Part shown: positions 29,152-37,380 of the stretch, one piece after another | Position numbering within the stretch: the first letter of the stretch is position 1 | How the letters are laid out: each line of letters starts with the position of its first letter | Virus record (IMG/VR): IMGVR_UViG_3300032296_001978 | Coordinates: 1-38,329 of that record | Source: a virus | Strand: one strand, 5' to 3' | DNA length: 38,329 nt | Position numbers and translations under genes: made by a program | Notes under the pieces: generated by a model | Databases searched by the model: none | Told to the model about the DNA's origin: nothing | The model's input: the letters and a program-made list of their open reading frames with translations, nothing else

Positions 29152-29510
29152 TTCCTCACCTGCACTTTGTAGATGACATCCACGCCACCGGGGGATACAG
29201 GCTCACAGGACATGACCTTGTGATCAACCCCACCGATGGAAACCAGATCATCAACCTTCGGCACGTAGGGCAAGGAAGCGCCGGAAATGATCACCTTCCG
29301 ATCGCCCTTGAGAATCTTTGACCCGTCAATCTCCATGTTCTTGAAGGCAAGAACGGCGGCGGGAATGTTGGTGTGATTCGTCACCGTCGAACCGCTGGAG
29401 CCGGTCGCTGGGTTGTACCCCGTGGCCGTCACCTGACGCACGACAACGCGCTGCCCCTTGTCAATCAGCAGCTTTTCGGCTGTAACCTGGAGCGATCCGT
29501 AAAAGCTCAT
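29148..29510 (-). CDS. Head-tail joining (head closure) protein
   Basis: A 120-residue protein with a small beta-barrel pattern (VVVRQVTATGYNPATGSSG, DRKVIISGASLPYVPKVDDLVSIGGVDHKVMSCEPVSPGG). The order connector, this gene, gp10-like, terminator-like is that of siphovirus neck modules, so it is the likely head-closure stopper. It overlaps the connector stop by 4 bases. Confidence 0.8.
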   Translation of the reverse strand: MSFYGSLQVTAEKLLIDKGQRVVVRQVTATGYNPATGSSGSTVTNHTNIPAAVLAFKNMEIDGSKILKGDRKVIISGASLPYVPKVDDLVSIGGVDHKVMSCEPVSPGGVDVIYKVQVRK

Positions 29511-29998
29511 GAGCGCACCAGCGAACGATTCAGACCACCCACGCCAAAGAACGGGCGCAGCATGGCATTTACGGCGGTGTACTGCGTTCCGGTCGGGCCG
29601 AACTCGCTGTATTCCACTTCGATCACATCCACCTTTTCGCGGGTCACGGTGCGGCCAGTGTCAGCAGACAGCGCAGCGGTCGAAGCCTTTAGCGCAAGCT
29701 CACAGCAGGCCCGGACCACCTCAGCAGGCACCCCGACCACCTCGAAGCCGTCAACGATGACGCCAGAGCGCGGCCAGTCCAGAGCCTGCACACCAGTTGC
29801 ACGCACACCAGCCCACCGGGCGCGATATTCCTGCACCATGTAATCGGTAGACCGACGAAGCGCCGATTCCTTTGCAGACTCAGCCAAAGCGGCCCATGCG
29901 GCATTCCCTCGCGCTGCGTGGTATTCGTCGGCCTGCGTGACGCTTGCGTAGCTGTCAGCATTTGCAAGGCCGGTGCCATCTTCTGGTGTCAGTGCCAT
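29507..29998 (-). CDS. Head-tail connector (DnaT-like adaptor family)
   Basis: The ATG at 29998 gives 163 residues; the upstream in-frame start lacks support. The opening MALTPEDGTGLANADSYASVTQADEYHAARG and the helical ALRRSTDYMVQEYRARWAGVRA ... QALDWPRSG are typical of phage proteins annotated as DnaT-like; structurally they correspond to adaptor proteins that bind under the portal. The old name DnaT-like is misleading. Its place after the capsid gene agrees with an adaptor role. Confidence 0.82.
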   Translation of the reverse strand: MALTPEDGTGLANADSYASVTQADEYHAARGNAAWAALAESAKESALRRSTDYMVQEYRARWAGVRATGVQALDWPRSGVIVDGFEVVGVPAEVVRACCELALKASTAALSADTGRTVTREKVDVIEVEYSEFGPTGTQYTAVNAMLRPFFGVGGLNRSLVRS

Positions 29999-30053
29999 GT
30001 GTACCCCTTCGCTTTCCAATGCACCCGAATGGATGCATCAGGAAACGTCCCGA

Positions 30054-30233
30054 TTACTCGGGCTGTTCCTCGGTTTGTTGCTCTGCCTTGGGCTTGCGGC
30101 CACGCTTGGGCGCTTCGGCCTCGGGCTGTTCCTCGGCGGGCTTGAACACGGCGTCAATGATCTTAAAGCCCTGCGCCCTCAGTTCTGCTTTGCGCTCCGG
30201 CGTCACCGGATGCGGTTCGTAGATGATCTTCAT
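30054..30233 (-). CDS. Small charged protein downstream of capsid gene, 58 aa
   Basis: The ATG at 30233 gives 58 residues. The first half (IIYEPHPVTPERKAELRAQGFKIIDAVF) may fold; the second half is a low-complexity run of Glu, Pro, Lys and Arg with a KRGRKPK AT-hook-like motif. It may help package DNA or decorate the head, or bind nucleic acid; no evidence decides. It follows a terminator after the capsid gene. Confidence 0.7.
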   Translation of the reverse strand: MKIIYEPHPVTPERKAELRAQGFKIIDAVFKPAEEQPEAEAPKRGRKPKAEQQTEEQPE

Positions 30234-30245
30234 GATGTTCTCCAG

Positions 30246-30272
30246 AAAAAGGCAGGGGCCGTAGCCCCCGCC
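30246..30272 (-). terminator. Intrinsic terminator after the major capsid gene
   Basis: On the minus strand a 9-bp stem with one G-T pair (30251-30259 with 30264-30272), a TACG loop and then five T residues. It lies just past the capsid stop. Confidence 0.87.
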
Positions 30273-30278
30273 CATTCA

Positions 30279-31247
30279 TCACTTGGCCGCGTCGGCGATG
30301 GTGATCACGCCTGCGGTTTGCTTGATGCTGGTGGCAACCTTGTCCCAGTTGGAGCCGGTAGCGATCTCGGCATCGGTCGGGGACTTGCCTCCGTTTGTTT
30401 CGTCCCAGGTGTAGCCCTTGAGCTTCAGACCGAAGGTGTAGTCCACCTGCATCGTGGTTTCGATGCGGGTCTGGCCGTTGCTGGTTTCGATGTTGCTGAT
30501 CACGTCACCACCGTCATAGACGATGGCGGCGGAGTCGGCCAGCGACAGCACACGCAGCTTGTTCGGCGTACCGGTCACATACAGAGCCGGGGCGTCGGTG
30601 ACGATGACGGGTTTGCCCAGCACGTTGACAACCAGCACGTTGCCCTGTTGGAACAGTTGCTGTGCGTTGGTCAGGTTCAGGCCGATCAGCTTGTGGTAGG
30701 CCTGGCCGTTCATGACCTGAGCCACCAGAGCGCCGGAGGCATCGCCGAACTTCGCGTGAGCGTCGTTCATGGCGGTGTAGCTCAGGCCCAGAGTGGCGCT
30801 CACGTCATTGGTGGCGCTGGCTTGGTTGCTGATTGCAGCGCACAGGGCGGCAATGGCCGTGTTCAACTGGTCAGCCAGCAGAGCTTCGGCGAAGTTGCGA
30901 GAAGCAACCTCGATGCCTTCGGCGGTCGGCTTGTTGAGCCACGTCAGTTGGCCGGGTTCGAAGCGGATCGGACCGAAGCCGCCCGCGATCTTCACACCCG
31001 ACTGCTTGAGCTGGCTCAGATCGGTGGCGCTGGCCGATGCTTGGGCGGCGTAGCGGTCAACACGGCGCTGTGCCGAGTGAATGGCGGCGAAGAACGATTC
31101 CTGCATGAAATCGCCATCGAAGCCAGCAGTGGTCAGGCGGATTGCGCCGTTGGATGCGGCGTTGAACTTGTCAACCATCTGCGCCAGCGTCTCGATGGTC
31201 GCGGGCATCACGTATTGGTTGAAGACTTGCATTTGAGAGAGAGACAT
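30279..31247 (-). CDS. Major capsid protein
   Basis: A 322-residue protein with AAGGAAA before the ATG. It opens MSLSQMQVFNQYVMPATIETLAQMVDKFNAAS and contains ATLGLSYTAMNDAHAKFGDASGALVAQVMNGQAYHKLIGL and GKPVIVTDAPAL, patterns seen in HK97-fold coat proteins of proteobacterial siphoviruses. It follows the scaffold gene and its length suits a coat subunit without an N-terminal delta domain. A strong terminator follows. Confidence 0.9.
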   Translation of the reverse strand: MSLSQMQVFNQYVMPATIETLAQMVDKFNAASNGAIRLTTAGFDGDFMQESFFAAIHSAQRRVDRYAAQASASATDLSQLKQSGVKIAGGFGPIRFEPGQLTWLNKPTAEGIEVASRNFAEALLADQLNTAIAALCAAISNQASATNDVSATLGLSYTAMNDAHAKFGDASGALVAQVMNGQAYHKLIGLNLTNAQQLFQQGNVLVVNVLGKPVIVTDAPALYVTGTPNKLRVLSLADSAAIVYDGGDVISNIETSNGQTRIETTMQVDYTFGLKLKGYTWDETNGGKSPTDAEIATGSNWDKVATSIKQTAGVITIADAAK

Positions 31248-31269
31248 GATCGTTTCCTTTCAGGTGTGA

Positions 31270-31893
31270 TCAGGTTTTAGCGAGTTCGGGGAACTTCGCG
31301 GCCAGTGCAGCCACGCGGGCGGATTTGTCTCCGCCCAAGTCACCCGTAGGTTTGTTGCTGCCAGTGGACCCGCCAGCAGCACCGCCGCCGGAGTTGTTCG
31401 GAGCCGACACGAAGAACTTGCCTTCATCGCCTTTTGCCCACTCACTGACAAAATCAGGAAGTGCCTTGTCGCCGACCTTTGCGACTTTCTGGTCGCCGTC
31501 AGCAACGATCTGCACTTGACCCGCGAGCATCGCCTTTACCGCCTTCAGGTGTGCTGGATTGGTCACACCAGCTTTCGCCAGCGCATCCGTCAGCCCGTTG
31601 TCCACCAGCAGGCGCTGAGTGAAACCTTCCGCGTCCTGCAATTGCTTGCGGGCCGTTTCAGCTTCCTTCGTGGCCGTCTTGACCGTCTTCTGTGCCTCGT
31701 TGAGTTGCCCGGTCAGTTCCTCGATACGGCTTTCCAGCTTCTCGACATCTTCCGGGTTGATGGTCTTGCCCTTGCGGGCTTCCTTCAGTTCGCCCAACAG
31801 TTCCTTGTTCTTTGCAACAAGGGCCGATGTGGCTTCCTCAACGGCAGCTTTGATGGCCTCTTTCGCCTCAGGCGAATTCAAGTCGATGCTCAT
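31270..31893 (-). CDS. Capsid scaffold protein
   Basis: A 207-residue protein, mainly one long coiled coil at about 15-95 (VAKNKELLGELKEARKGKTINPEDVEKLESRIEELTGQLNEAQ). A helical region and a Gly/Asn/Ser-rich linker follow, then a short basic helix (KSARVAALAAKFPEL) that would contact the coat. This is the usual build of GP20-type scaffolds. It directly precedes the capsid gene. Confidence 0.9.
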   Translation of the reverse strand: MSIDLNSPEAKEAIKAAVEEATSALVAKNKELLGELKEARKGKTINPEDVEKLESRIEELTGQLNEAQKTVKTATKEAETARKQLQDAEGFTQRLLVDNGLTDALAKAGVTNPAHLKAVKAMLAGQVQIVADGDQKVAKVGDKALPDFVSEWAKGDEGKFFVSAPNNSGGGAAGGSTGSNKPTGDLGGDKSARVAALAAKFPELAKT

Positions 31894-31932
31894 GGGTTGT
31901 GTCCTCTGGACTGGTTAGCGGGCCACAGGCCC

Positions 31933-31968
31933 AAAGAAAAAGCCCGCCAGGCACTGCCGGACGGGCTT
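31933..31968 (-). terminator. Intrinsic terminator upstream of the scaffold gene
   Basis: On the minus strand AAGCCCG (31962-31968) pairs with CGGGCTT (31940-31946), enclosing a smaller CCGGCA/TGCCTGG hairpin, followed by TTTCTTT. It lies between the small zinc protein gene and the scaffold gene. Confidence 0.82.
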
Positions 31969-31990
31969 CGTATGGAATCGTTCGATCTGC

Positions 31991-32230
31991 TTACAGGGTC
32001 ACTCTCTCACCATTGAGCAAGCAACCCACACAGATCAGGTTCTTTGTACCGCCTGATGTCTTCCCTCGGTCGAACATCAAGCCGGTTTTCGTTTCGATGA
32101 ACTCTCTGCCGCCGCAGCGGTGGCACTCAACAAGGGCCACTGGTTTCGGCTCTGCCTTGACACGCTCACGGACCCGCCGCACCTGTGTATCAGGCGCTGG
32201 CGTTCCGTTTATGACGGTCAGATTGGGCAT
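31991..32230 (-). CDS. Small zinc-ribbon protein in the head module, 79 aa
   Basis: A 79-residue basic protein with a zinc ribbon: CHRCGG at about 36-41 and CVGC near residue 67. The N-terminal part (VRRVRERVKAEPKP) is basic. It could bind nucleic acid. It lies between the head morphogenesis and scaffold genes, and a terminator follows it. Its role is unknown. Confidence 0.78.
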   Translation of the reverse strand: MPNLTVINGTPAPDTQVRRVRERVKAEPKPVALVECHRCGGREFIETKTGLMFDRGKTSGGTKNLICVGCLLNGERVTL

Positions 32231-32234
32231 CAGT

Positions 32235-33344
32235 TCATTCTAGGCCAGCACGCTTAAATGCGGCCATGTCCCTTTCCCTCAGTTGGGGGAGCGTCAGATA
32301 CTCGCCGCGCTGGCTGTATAGGTCTTCCAGCTTCAAACCGCCCTCATCAAGCAACCGCGCCCGCGCAGGTCCGAGAATCTCGATCTTCCGCTGGCTCGAC
32401 TGCTGCCTGATCCATTCGGCATAGGTCGTTTCAGCAGGTACTTGCCCGTCAAGACTTGCCCGTGTGCTGGCCTGATTCGCCTCACCTTCCAGGTCAATGC
32501 CAAGCTCTTTCCAAGACTTCAGCACCGGAACCTGTGAAGACCGGCAGCGCCAGTGTGCACGTCCCGGACCACCCAGCCACGGCAGTGAATGCCCTATCGG
32601 CTTATGTGTCACCGGGTGATATTGCTTCCCGTCCCTGACCCGGCATGTCTCGCTGGTGCGTAGGTCAAGGGTCGATGACCAGACCACCGCCTTAACCAGA
32701 TCATCATTCGCCTTCATGACCTCATCTTGCGCCACGCCTGCCGTATGGCTGACTGCCGTCCTGACGATGGCCTCAACATCGCGGCGCGAGCGTTCAAGCA
32801 AGCCATCGGCATAGCCTTTGGCCTTAGTTCCCATCACATCACGAATGATCTGGTCGGTTGTCCGACCTTCTACAAACCCCTGTGCGATTGCCTGCCTGAT
32901 CTTCCGTGCCGTCAGTTGGTCAAGGTCTTTGAGTGCACCTTTAAGCAATACACCCTGAAACGGCCTTGCCATCGCAGCGGCGTACACCTGTGCACCCGTG
33001 ACACTCGCCACGCTCACAGACACCGGCAATACATCCTTGATCGCCAATTCCTGCCATTGCGCCTCATACCCGGCGAACTCCTTTAGCTCTGCCGTCAGTT
33101 CCTCGCCAAGCGTGGCATACGCCTCATTGATGACTTTGCGGACCGACACCAGCAAAGACTCCAGCCGTTCGGCCTTGAATGTCCCTGCGCTGATGCCTTC
33201 CAAAGCCTTGCGTAGCTCATCGGCCAAGCGGGCATCCGAACGATTCAAAACGCCGATCATCCGGCGCACTACGTTGTTCGTGTACCTGCTCAGGTTGACG
33301 GCATGGGAAATGCTCGCGTCCCTCAGTTCCTCATTGGCCGACAT
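32235..33344 (-). CDS. Head morphogenesis protein (SPP1 gp7-like)
   Basis: A 369-residue protein overlapping the portal end by 14 bases. The C-terminal half has the family pattern VARTAVSHTAGVAQDEVMKAN ... VWSSTLDLRTSETCRVRDGKQYHPVTHKPIGHSLPWLGGPGRAHWRCRSSQVPV, a possible zinc-binding Cys/His group. The N-terminal half is helical. In SPP1, gp7 is a minor head protein that binds the portal and affects DNA release. Confidence 0.92.
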   Translation of the reverse strand: MSANEELRDASISHAVNLSRYTNNVVRRMIGVLNRSDARLADELRKALEGISAGTFKAERLESLLVSVRKVINEAYATLGEELTAELKEFAGYEAQWQELAIKDVLPVSVSVASVTGAQVYAAAMARPFQGVLLKGALKDLDQLTARKIRQAIAQGFVEGRTTDQIIRDVMGTKAKGYADGLLERSRRDVEAIVRTAVSHTAGVAQDEVMKANDDLVKAVVWSSTLDLRTSETCRVRDGKQYHPVTHKPIGHSLPWLGGPGRAHWRCRSSQVPVLKSWKELGIDLEGEANQASTRASLDGQVPAETTYAEWIRQQSSQRKIEILGPARARLLDEGGLKLEDLYSQRGEYLTLPQLRERDMAAFKRAGLE

Positions 33345-34740
33345 TTCCGGCGTCTCCGGTCATGCCAAGCGTCGGACCCTCTTCCTGAAGCTCTGATTCC
33401 TCAGTTTCAAACGTCTTGCCGTTCTGCACGACTTCGCCCGTCTGAAGGTTCCAGAAAAGCGTGCGCTTGCTGATCGCTCCTGACTGCCAGGCAGAAACCA
33501 ACGCGGTGATTTCCTGCGCTGTCATCTTGACCGGCAGGAAGTCGGTGTTCAGCTTGAAAGAGACATCGCCAGCAATCCCGGCCCATTCGGCCATGATCTG
33601 CATGACCTTCGTCATCGCTTGCGAAACCAGATTCGATTGCGCGGCAAGAACTGAGGTTTCACCCGAGTGGCGCAGTTGCAGGGCTTCAGCAGCCTCTACG
33701 CCCGATTTCTCAGGTGCAAGCATCCGAGCACCAATGGCGGCCATCTGCCCTTCTTTGCGATCAAGCAGCTTTTCCAGTGCGCCCAAGCCCTGCCCGGTGA
33801 ACTCCAGGTATTGCGCGGTCGCTTCCGGGTGCGGGCTGACGATGGCCGTAGCCGATCCGATGCGGATAGCCTCACCGTCTGCCAACTGCACACCAGCGAT
33901 GAACGGAGTGGGTAGGCCGGTGAAGTGCGCCCCGTGTTCCAAGTCTGCACTGGTCCGGTAGTGGCTCAGGTTCAGGTCAACCAGATCAAGCAACGGCGGG
34001 GATTCGACATCGAAGCCCAACGACTCGGAACCGATCATCACAAACGGGATGAAGTTCATCGCCGCGCCATTTCGCATCGGCAAGACTTCCTCGAACAACT
34101 CCATGCCGCGTTCACCAGATCGGTAGATGCGCTGCACATACACGCCATCAACCAGCATCAGAGCGCGAATCTGCGGCTTTGACTCCGTGGAGAACTCGCC
34201 CCGAACTTCGTAGCTCTCAGACAAGACAACCAGAGTCGGCATCATCTGATTGTTGATGCGCTCAATGCGCCAGTTGATGATGCTTTCGGCCTTGTACTGC
34301 GTGGCGTATGGGCGAAGGTTCATCGCCAGCGCACCGGCAAGGCTGGCCGGTTGTTCGGCAACCCTCGGATACTCCACCAGCACACCAACACGCCCGACAG
34401 TCTCAACCTCTTGAAGAACCGAACGCGCGAAGCCTCGCGCCGTGATCCCGGTCAAGGTGATGTCATCCAGCCACGATTGCATTGCAGTCGGTACGATGAT
34501 GTCCGGGTCTTTGCGAAACACCATCCCCACCAGACCGTCAAGCGTGCGCCCGGTAGCGCCGTAGAAGTTCGCCCGGCTCTTGTAGGCGCTGTACTCTTTT
34601 TCGTCCTGCCTGCTCAGTTCGGGAAGATACTCCCGGCCCGCTTTATGGACGGAATCCTGCCCAGCCACGACATCGCGGCAACGCTTCCACTTGGGGAGCG
34701 CAGCAACGTACTCAGCGCGTGTGTGATCTGGTTTGTCCAT
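33331..34740 (-). CDS. Portal protein (DUF4055 type)
   Basis: A 469-residue protein opening MDKPDHTRAEYVAALPKWKRCRDVVAGQDSVHKAGREYLPEL, with ANFYGATGRTLDGLVGMVFRKDP and later LVDLNLSHYRTSADLEHGAHFTGLPTPFIAG and MLAPEKSGVEAAEALQLRHSGETSVLAAQS. These are typical of the DUF4055 family, the portal proteins of many proteobacterial phages. It lies after terL and forms the 12-fold ring for DNA packaging and exit. Confidence 0.93.
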   Translation of the reverse strand: MDKPDHTRAEYVAALPKWKRCRDVVAGQDSVHKAGREYLPELSRQDEKEYSAYKSRANFYGATGRTLDGLVGMVFRKDPDIIVPTAMQSWLDDITLTGITARGFARSVLQEVETVGRVGVLVEYPRVAEQPASLAGALAMNLRPYATQYKAESIINWRIERINNQMMPTLVVLSESYEVRGEFSTESKPQIRALMLVDGVYVQRIYRSGERGMELFEEVLPMRNGAAMNFIPFVMIGSESLGFDVESPPLLDLVDLNLSHYRTSADLEHGAHFTGLPTPFIAGVQLADGEAIRIGSATAIVSPHPEATAQYLEFTGQGLGALEKLLDRKEGQMAAIGARMLAPEKSGVEAAEALQLRHSGETSVLAAQSNLVSQAMTKVMQIMAEWAGIAGDVSFKLNTDFLPVKMTAQEITALVSAWQSGAISKRTLFWNLQTGEVVQNGKTFETEESELQEEGPTLGMTGDAGNVGQ

Positions 34741-34744
34741 AGGC

Positions 34745-35980
34745 TCAACGGCCTACGACTTGTAGGCGCGTGATGTTGCGGGACTTGATCGGGAACTTGT
34801 ACGCGATGAAATAACCCGCCGCGTCAATGATGTGATCAAGTCCAGCCGTCTTGTCTGGCTCGCCGTGCTTGTCGTATGCCTGCTTTTCCAAGGCTTCGAC
34901 AAGTGCGGGGCATGTGTCAGGGTTGACCCGGTATCTCCGGGGCTCCAATAGCTGATTGACCGCCAGGACTCGATCCTTGACAGCCGGGTTAGCAGGGTTC
35001 GTGCAGACAGTGAACTTCGCCGCACGCAACAATGAAATGTCCGACTCGCTGGCGTTTTGGCTCTTGCGGTTCTTGCCCGATGCGTCAGGGTAGATAAACA
35101 CCGGATGGCCGGGGTATCGCTTTTGAATCAGCGCGATCATCGCCGGGGTGTCGAAAACATCCGTCAGCTCATCGACCGCGTGCGGCTCACCATCCCGGAG
35201 AACATGAACACTCGCGGCCATCTTCGTGACGTTGAAGTCAAGACCGATGTGCAATGCCTCGTTCGGCTTGATCGTTTCCCGGCTGGCGTTCAGCACTCGG
35301 TCATAGACCGGATACACACTGCCAGCCGTCAGGTTCACGAACTCACCATCAAGGTAAGCCGACAACAGGTTACTCGGGTATGTGTTCCTAAGGCTGTCAA
35401 TGTACCCATCCGGCAGATTGGCCGAATTCGACATCGTAGACGCACGGATCAGCCGATACCCTGGGGCTTGATTCTTCACCCATCGCTCATAGACGAACCG
35501 GAAGCCCTCTGGCGTTGTCGCCACTCCTACCGTATTCGCGTTGCCGTCCGGCTTCTTTTGCCGGTTACGGCTGATGATCTTGTTCCAGACATCCCGCGCC
35601 TTATCGGTCGGCAGGGTGTCCAATTCGTCAACCAGCGAATCAGCCACCTCATAGCCGACGATTCGCTCTGGCGTGTCCATCGTCCGAAACAGAAGCGTCC
35701 CGAACGGTCCGAATTCAATCTCCGCGTTGGTCTTGTTGATCTTGTGAGGCACATTCAGGCCGTCAAGAATCTCGGCGAAGCGCGGGAAGCCGATTGTCCG
35801 CACCAGATCGTAGGTCGGCAGGTAGTACGCAACCGACTGCCTCGGATACTTCAGCTTCAGGCGAACCGCTCGCCATACCGCCGCGTGAGTCTTTCCGGCC
35901 CCGAATCCCGCCACCATTGCCGGGAATTGGTCATCAGCCTCTACAAAGTCCCACTGAGGCCCGGTGAGCTTGACCTTCAC
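34745..35980 (-). CDS. terL: Terminase large subunit
   Basis: A 411-residue packaging motor. Walker A is GFGAGKT (25-31), Walker B LVDELD (116-121) and coupling motif ATTPEG (154-159). The nuclease domain has Asp248 in GLDFN, Asp299 in YPDASG and Asp386 in DHIIDAAGYF, the usual three metal-binding acids. The start is the GTG at 35980, overlapping the terS stop as GTGA. The packaging type (cos or headful) cannot be decided by eye. Confidence 0.96.
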   Translation of the reverse strand: MKVKLTGPQWDFVEADDQFPAMVAGFGAGKTHAAVWRAVRLKLKYPRQSVAYYLPTYDLVRTIGFPRFAEILDGLNVPHKINKTNAEIEFGPFGTLLFRTMDTPERIVGYEVADSLVDELDTLPTDKARDVWNKIISRNRQKKPDGNANTVGVATTPEGFRFVYERWVKNQAPGYRLIRASTMSNSANLPDGYIDSLRNTYPSNLLSAYLDGEFVNLTAGSVYPVYDRVLNASRETIKPNEALHIGLDFNVTKMAASVHVLRDGEPHAVDELTDVFDTPAMIALIQKRYPGHPVFIYPDASGKNRKSQNASESDISLLRAAKFTVCTNPANPAVKDRVLAVNQLLEPRRYRVNPDTCPALVEALEKQAYDKHGEPDKTAGLDHIIDAAGYFIAYKFPIKSRNITRLQVVGR

Positions 35981-36267
35981 GATTCGCGCACGAACGTGAT
36001 TGAAGGCGGCATCAGCGGCGCCCCGCCTTCTCCAGTCACCTGAAGCGGCAGCAGCTTGGGATAGATGTCTTTCCAGAATGCCCGTTCATTCAACGGGTCT
36101 TCCTTTGCCCATTCGGCCAGACGTTCAGCACCACCCAGCGCATCGGCTGCGCGTTCGATGGCCTCTTTGACAAGTCGGGTGCTTTTGTTGACGGCTCCCT
36201 TGGGGCGTCCTTTTCCTGCTGCTGGCGGCTTTCTCTTTCCAGTAGCTGACAATTCTTTACTGTCCAT
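35977..36267 (-). CDS. Terminase small subunit
   Basis: I place the start at the ATG at 36267, which follows GAGGGGG; an in-frame upstream extension to 36483 lies in the non-coding region and looks artificial. The product is 96 residues: a basic Lys/Arg/Gly-rich start (KRKPPAAGKGRPKGAVNKSTRLVKEAIERA), a helical middle, and a C-terminal part that could contact TerL. Such short small subunits recognise the packaging site. The call relies on its place before terL and on the GRPKGAVNK-type opening seen in this family. Confidence 0.85.
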   Translation of the reverse strand: MDSKELSATGKRKPPAAGKGRPKGAVNKSTRLVKEAIERAADALGGAERLAEWAKEDPLNERAFWKDIYPKLLPLQVTGEGGAPLMPPSITFVRES

Positions 36268-36607
36268 GATTCCCCCTCGCCTCTGGATTGGGAATGCCCA
36301 GCCGCTGGCCGGGGGTGGTGATTGGCTCCATCCGTCTACCCGATGGGCTGGGGCCTGCGGTATCGCGTTGCCGCTGACCTCTGCACGCGAGACAGACGGA
36401 GAAATGCCTGGCAGTTTTCCCGCTGCCCGCCCCGATTCGGCATCAGGGTCGTTCCGGGTCAGAAATGAGAAAAGCCACCGCAATGGGTGGCTTCAAATGG
36501 GGACGGCTCCGCCTCGAAAGGCTCCCGGATCGGAACCGGGTTAAGCGTCGCGGACGCTGGAGCAAATTCACTCAGGGGGCAGCGCACAGCCTGAGCGTGG
36601 TTGAATT
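36268..36607 (-). promoter_or_regulatory. Non-coding region before the late operon: late promoter and/or packaging site candidate
   Basis: There is no supported gene between the Q-like gene and terS. On the minus strand the region has hairpins GCGTC/GACGC and CCCGG/CCGGG (within 36530-36560) and then a terminator at 36466-36493. In lambda the segment after Q holds the late promoter, the Q site and a terminator that Q overrides, and cos lies before the terminase genes. A weak -35/-10-like pair (TTGCTC and TTAACC) can be drawn near 36540-36570, but I do not trust it. Confidence 0.5.
36466..36493 (-). terminator. Terminator in the late leader (tR'-like)
   Basis: On the minus strand an 8-bp perfect stem (36486-36493 with 36472-36479) and 6-base loop is followed by a short T-run (TTTTCTC). 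It lies between the Q-like gene and terS and would stop late transcription unless antitermination occurs. Confidence 0.75.
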
Positions 36608-37180
36608 CTACCTCGTTCTCAGGTATTTGTGCAATATGGCATCGGCCTCATGCATTTTTGCGTCTAAGACGGACAGAAGCCGATGGGCTAGGTATCGCTC
36701 CTGATCTGTTTCTCCCAGCTTGTGTCGGCTCTTTCCTGATCCTCCGCACAGGCGGCAGATGTTAGCGGCCTTGCCGTCATACCCGCCAATTGCCCCGGTG
36801 CCGTTGCATCGGTGACAGTTCGGATCAAGGAAGGCGGACAGCACCTTGCCGGAAATGATACCGATCACCTGCTCATCAAGTTTGATTCCCCATGCCCTTG
36901 CAGAGTCGATAGCGAACCGGACCAATGCCACGCGAGTGCCTGTCAGGCTTTTTAGGTGTGACAGGGTAAGCAATGCGTCGGTCGTGCTTTTGATCTTCCG
37001 CGCCTCTTGGGCAACTTGATCGAACTCGGCTGCAAGCCGATACAGCTTGATTCCAAGCGAATCGGACCAACCGGCTGCAATCAGGATGTCAGGATCACCC
37101 TTTCGGTGTTCCTCTACCTTGAGATTGCTTGACGATGTAGCGCGGCGGTAACGCTCTGCAATGGTCGGGGCGTCGGTCAT
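36608..37180 (-). CDS. Candidate late antiterminator Q (zinc-motif protein)
   Basis: A 190-residue protein. The centre holds two CxxC-GxG knuckles (CHRCNGTG and CRLCGGSGKSRHK, about 124-155), as in the zinc finger of the phage 82/21-type Q antiterminators and in DnaJ. The rest is helical. It is the last gene of the early rightward operon and is followed at once by a non-coding leader with a terminator, then the late operon, exactly the place of Q. The function is inferred from position plus the zinc motif; overall sequence similarity cannot be tested here. Confidence 0.72.
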   Translation of the reverse strand: MTDAPTIAERYRRATSSSNLKVEEHRKGDPDILIAAGWSDSLGIKLYRLAAEFDQVAQEARKIKSTTDALLTLSHLKSLTGTRVALVRFAIDSARAWGIKLDEQVIGIISGKVLSAFLDPNCHRCNGTGAIGGYDGKAANICRLCGGSGKSRHKLGETDQERYLAHRLLSVLDAKMHEADAILHKYLRTR

Positions 37181-37197
37181 GCTGCCTCTTTCTGTTT

Positions 37198-37380
37198 TCA
37201 GCGTTTCCCGGCCTGCTCGGCCAGTTCGATGGCGATCTGTCGAAGGATTCGGGTGTCATCGGCCCCCATCTCGTTGGCTCCACGCCGGTCCATTTCCGCG
37301 TCAAGCCACTTTTCGGCGGGCGTCCTTTCGTCCTTTCGGAAAAGGTCTGAGGCGTCTACGTAAGTCATGCTGTCGCGCAT
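37198..37380 (-). CDS. Hypothetical phage protein, 60 aa
   Basis: The ATG at 37380 follows AGGAG and overlaps the previous gene by 16 bases. The 60-residue acidic helical protein has no motif. An internal ATG at 37368 overlaps the previous stop and is a possible start. It lies just before the Q-like gene. Function unknown. Confidence 0.7.
   Translation of the reverse strand: MRDSMTYVDASDLFRKDERTPAEKWLDAEMDRRGANEMGADDTRILRQIAIELAEQAGKR

Noticed and set aside
29973-31280. Plus-strand open frame of 435 codons
   Set aside because: It is antisense to the capsid gene and its neighbours, with no operon context on that strand.
35057-36043. Plus-strand open frame of 328 codons
   Set aside because: It is antisense to terL, whose motifs are unambiguous.
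36268-36483. N-terminal extension of the terminase small subunit
   Set aside because: It is in frame but lies over the terminator and leader, and the ATG at 36267 has a strong ribosome site.
36490-36570. Possible tRNA on the minus strand (CCCGG-TTCCGAT-CCGGG looks like a T-arm)
   Set aside because: The loop lacks the conserved purine and A of a T-loop, and no matching acceptor strand or anticodon arm was found upstream.
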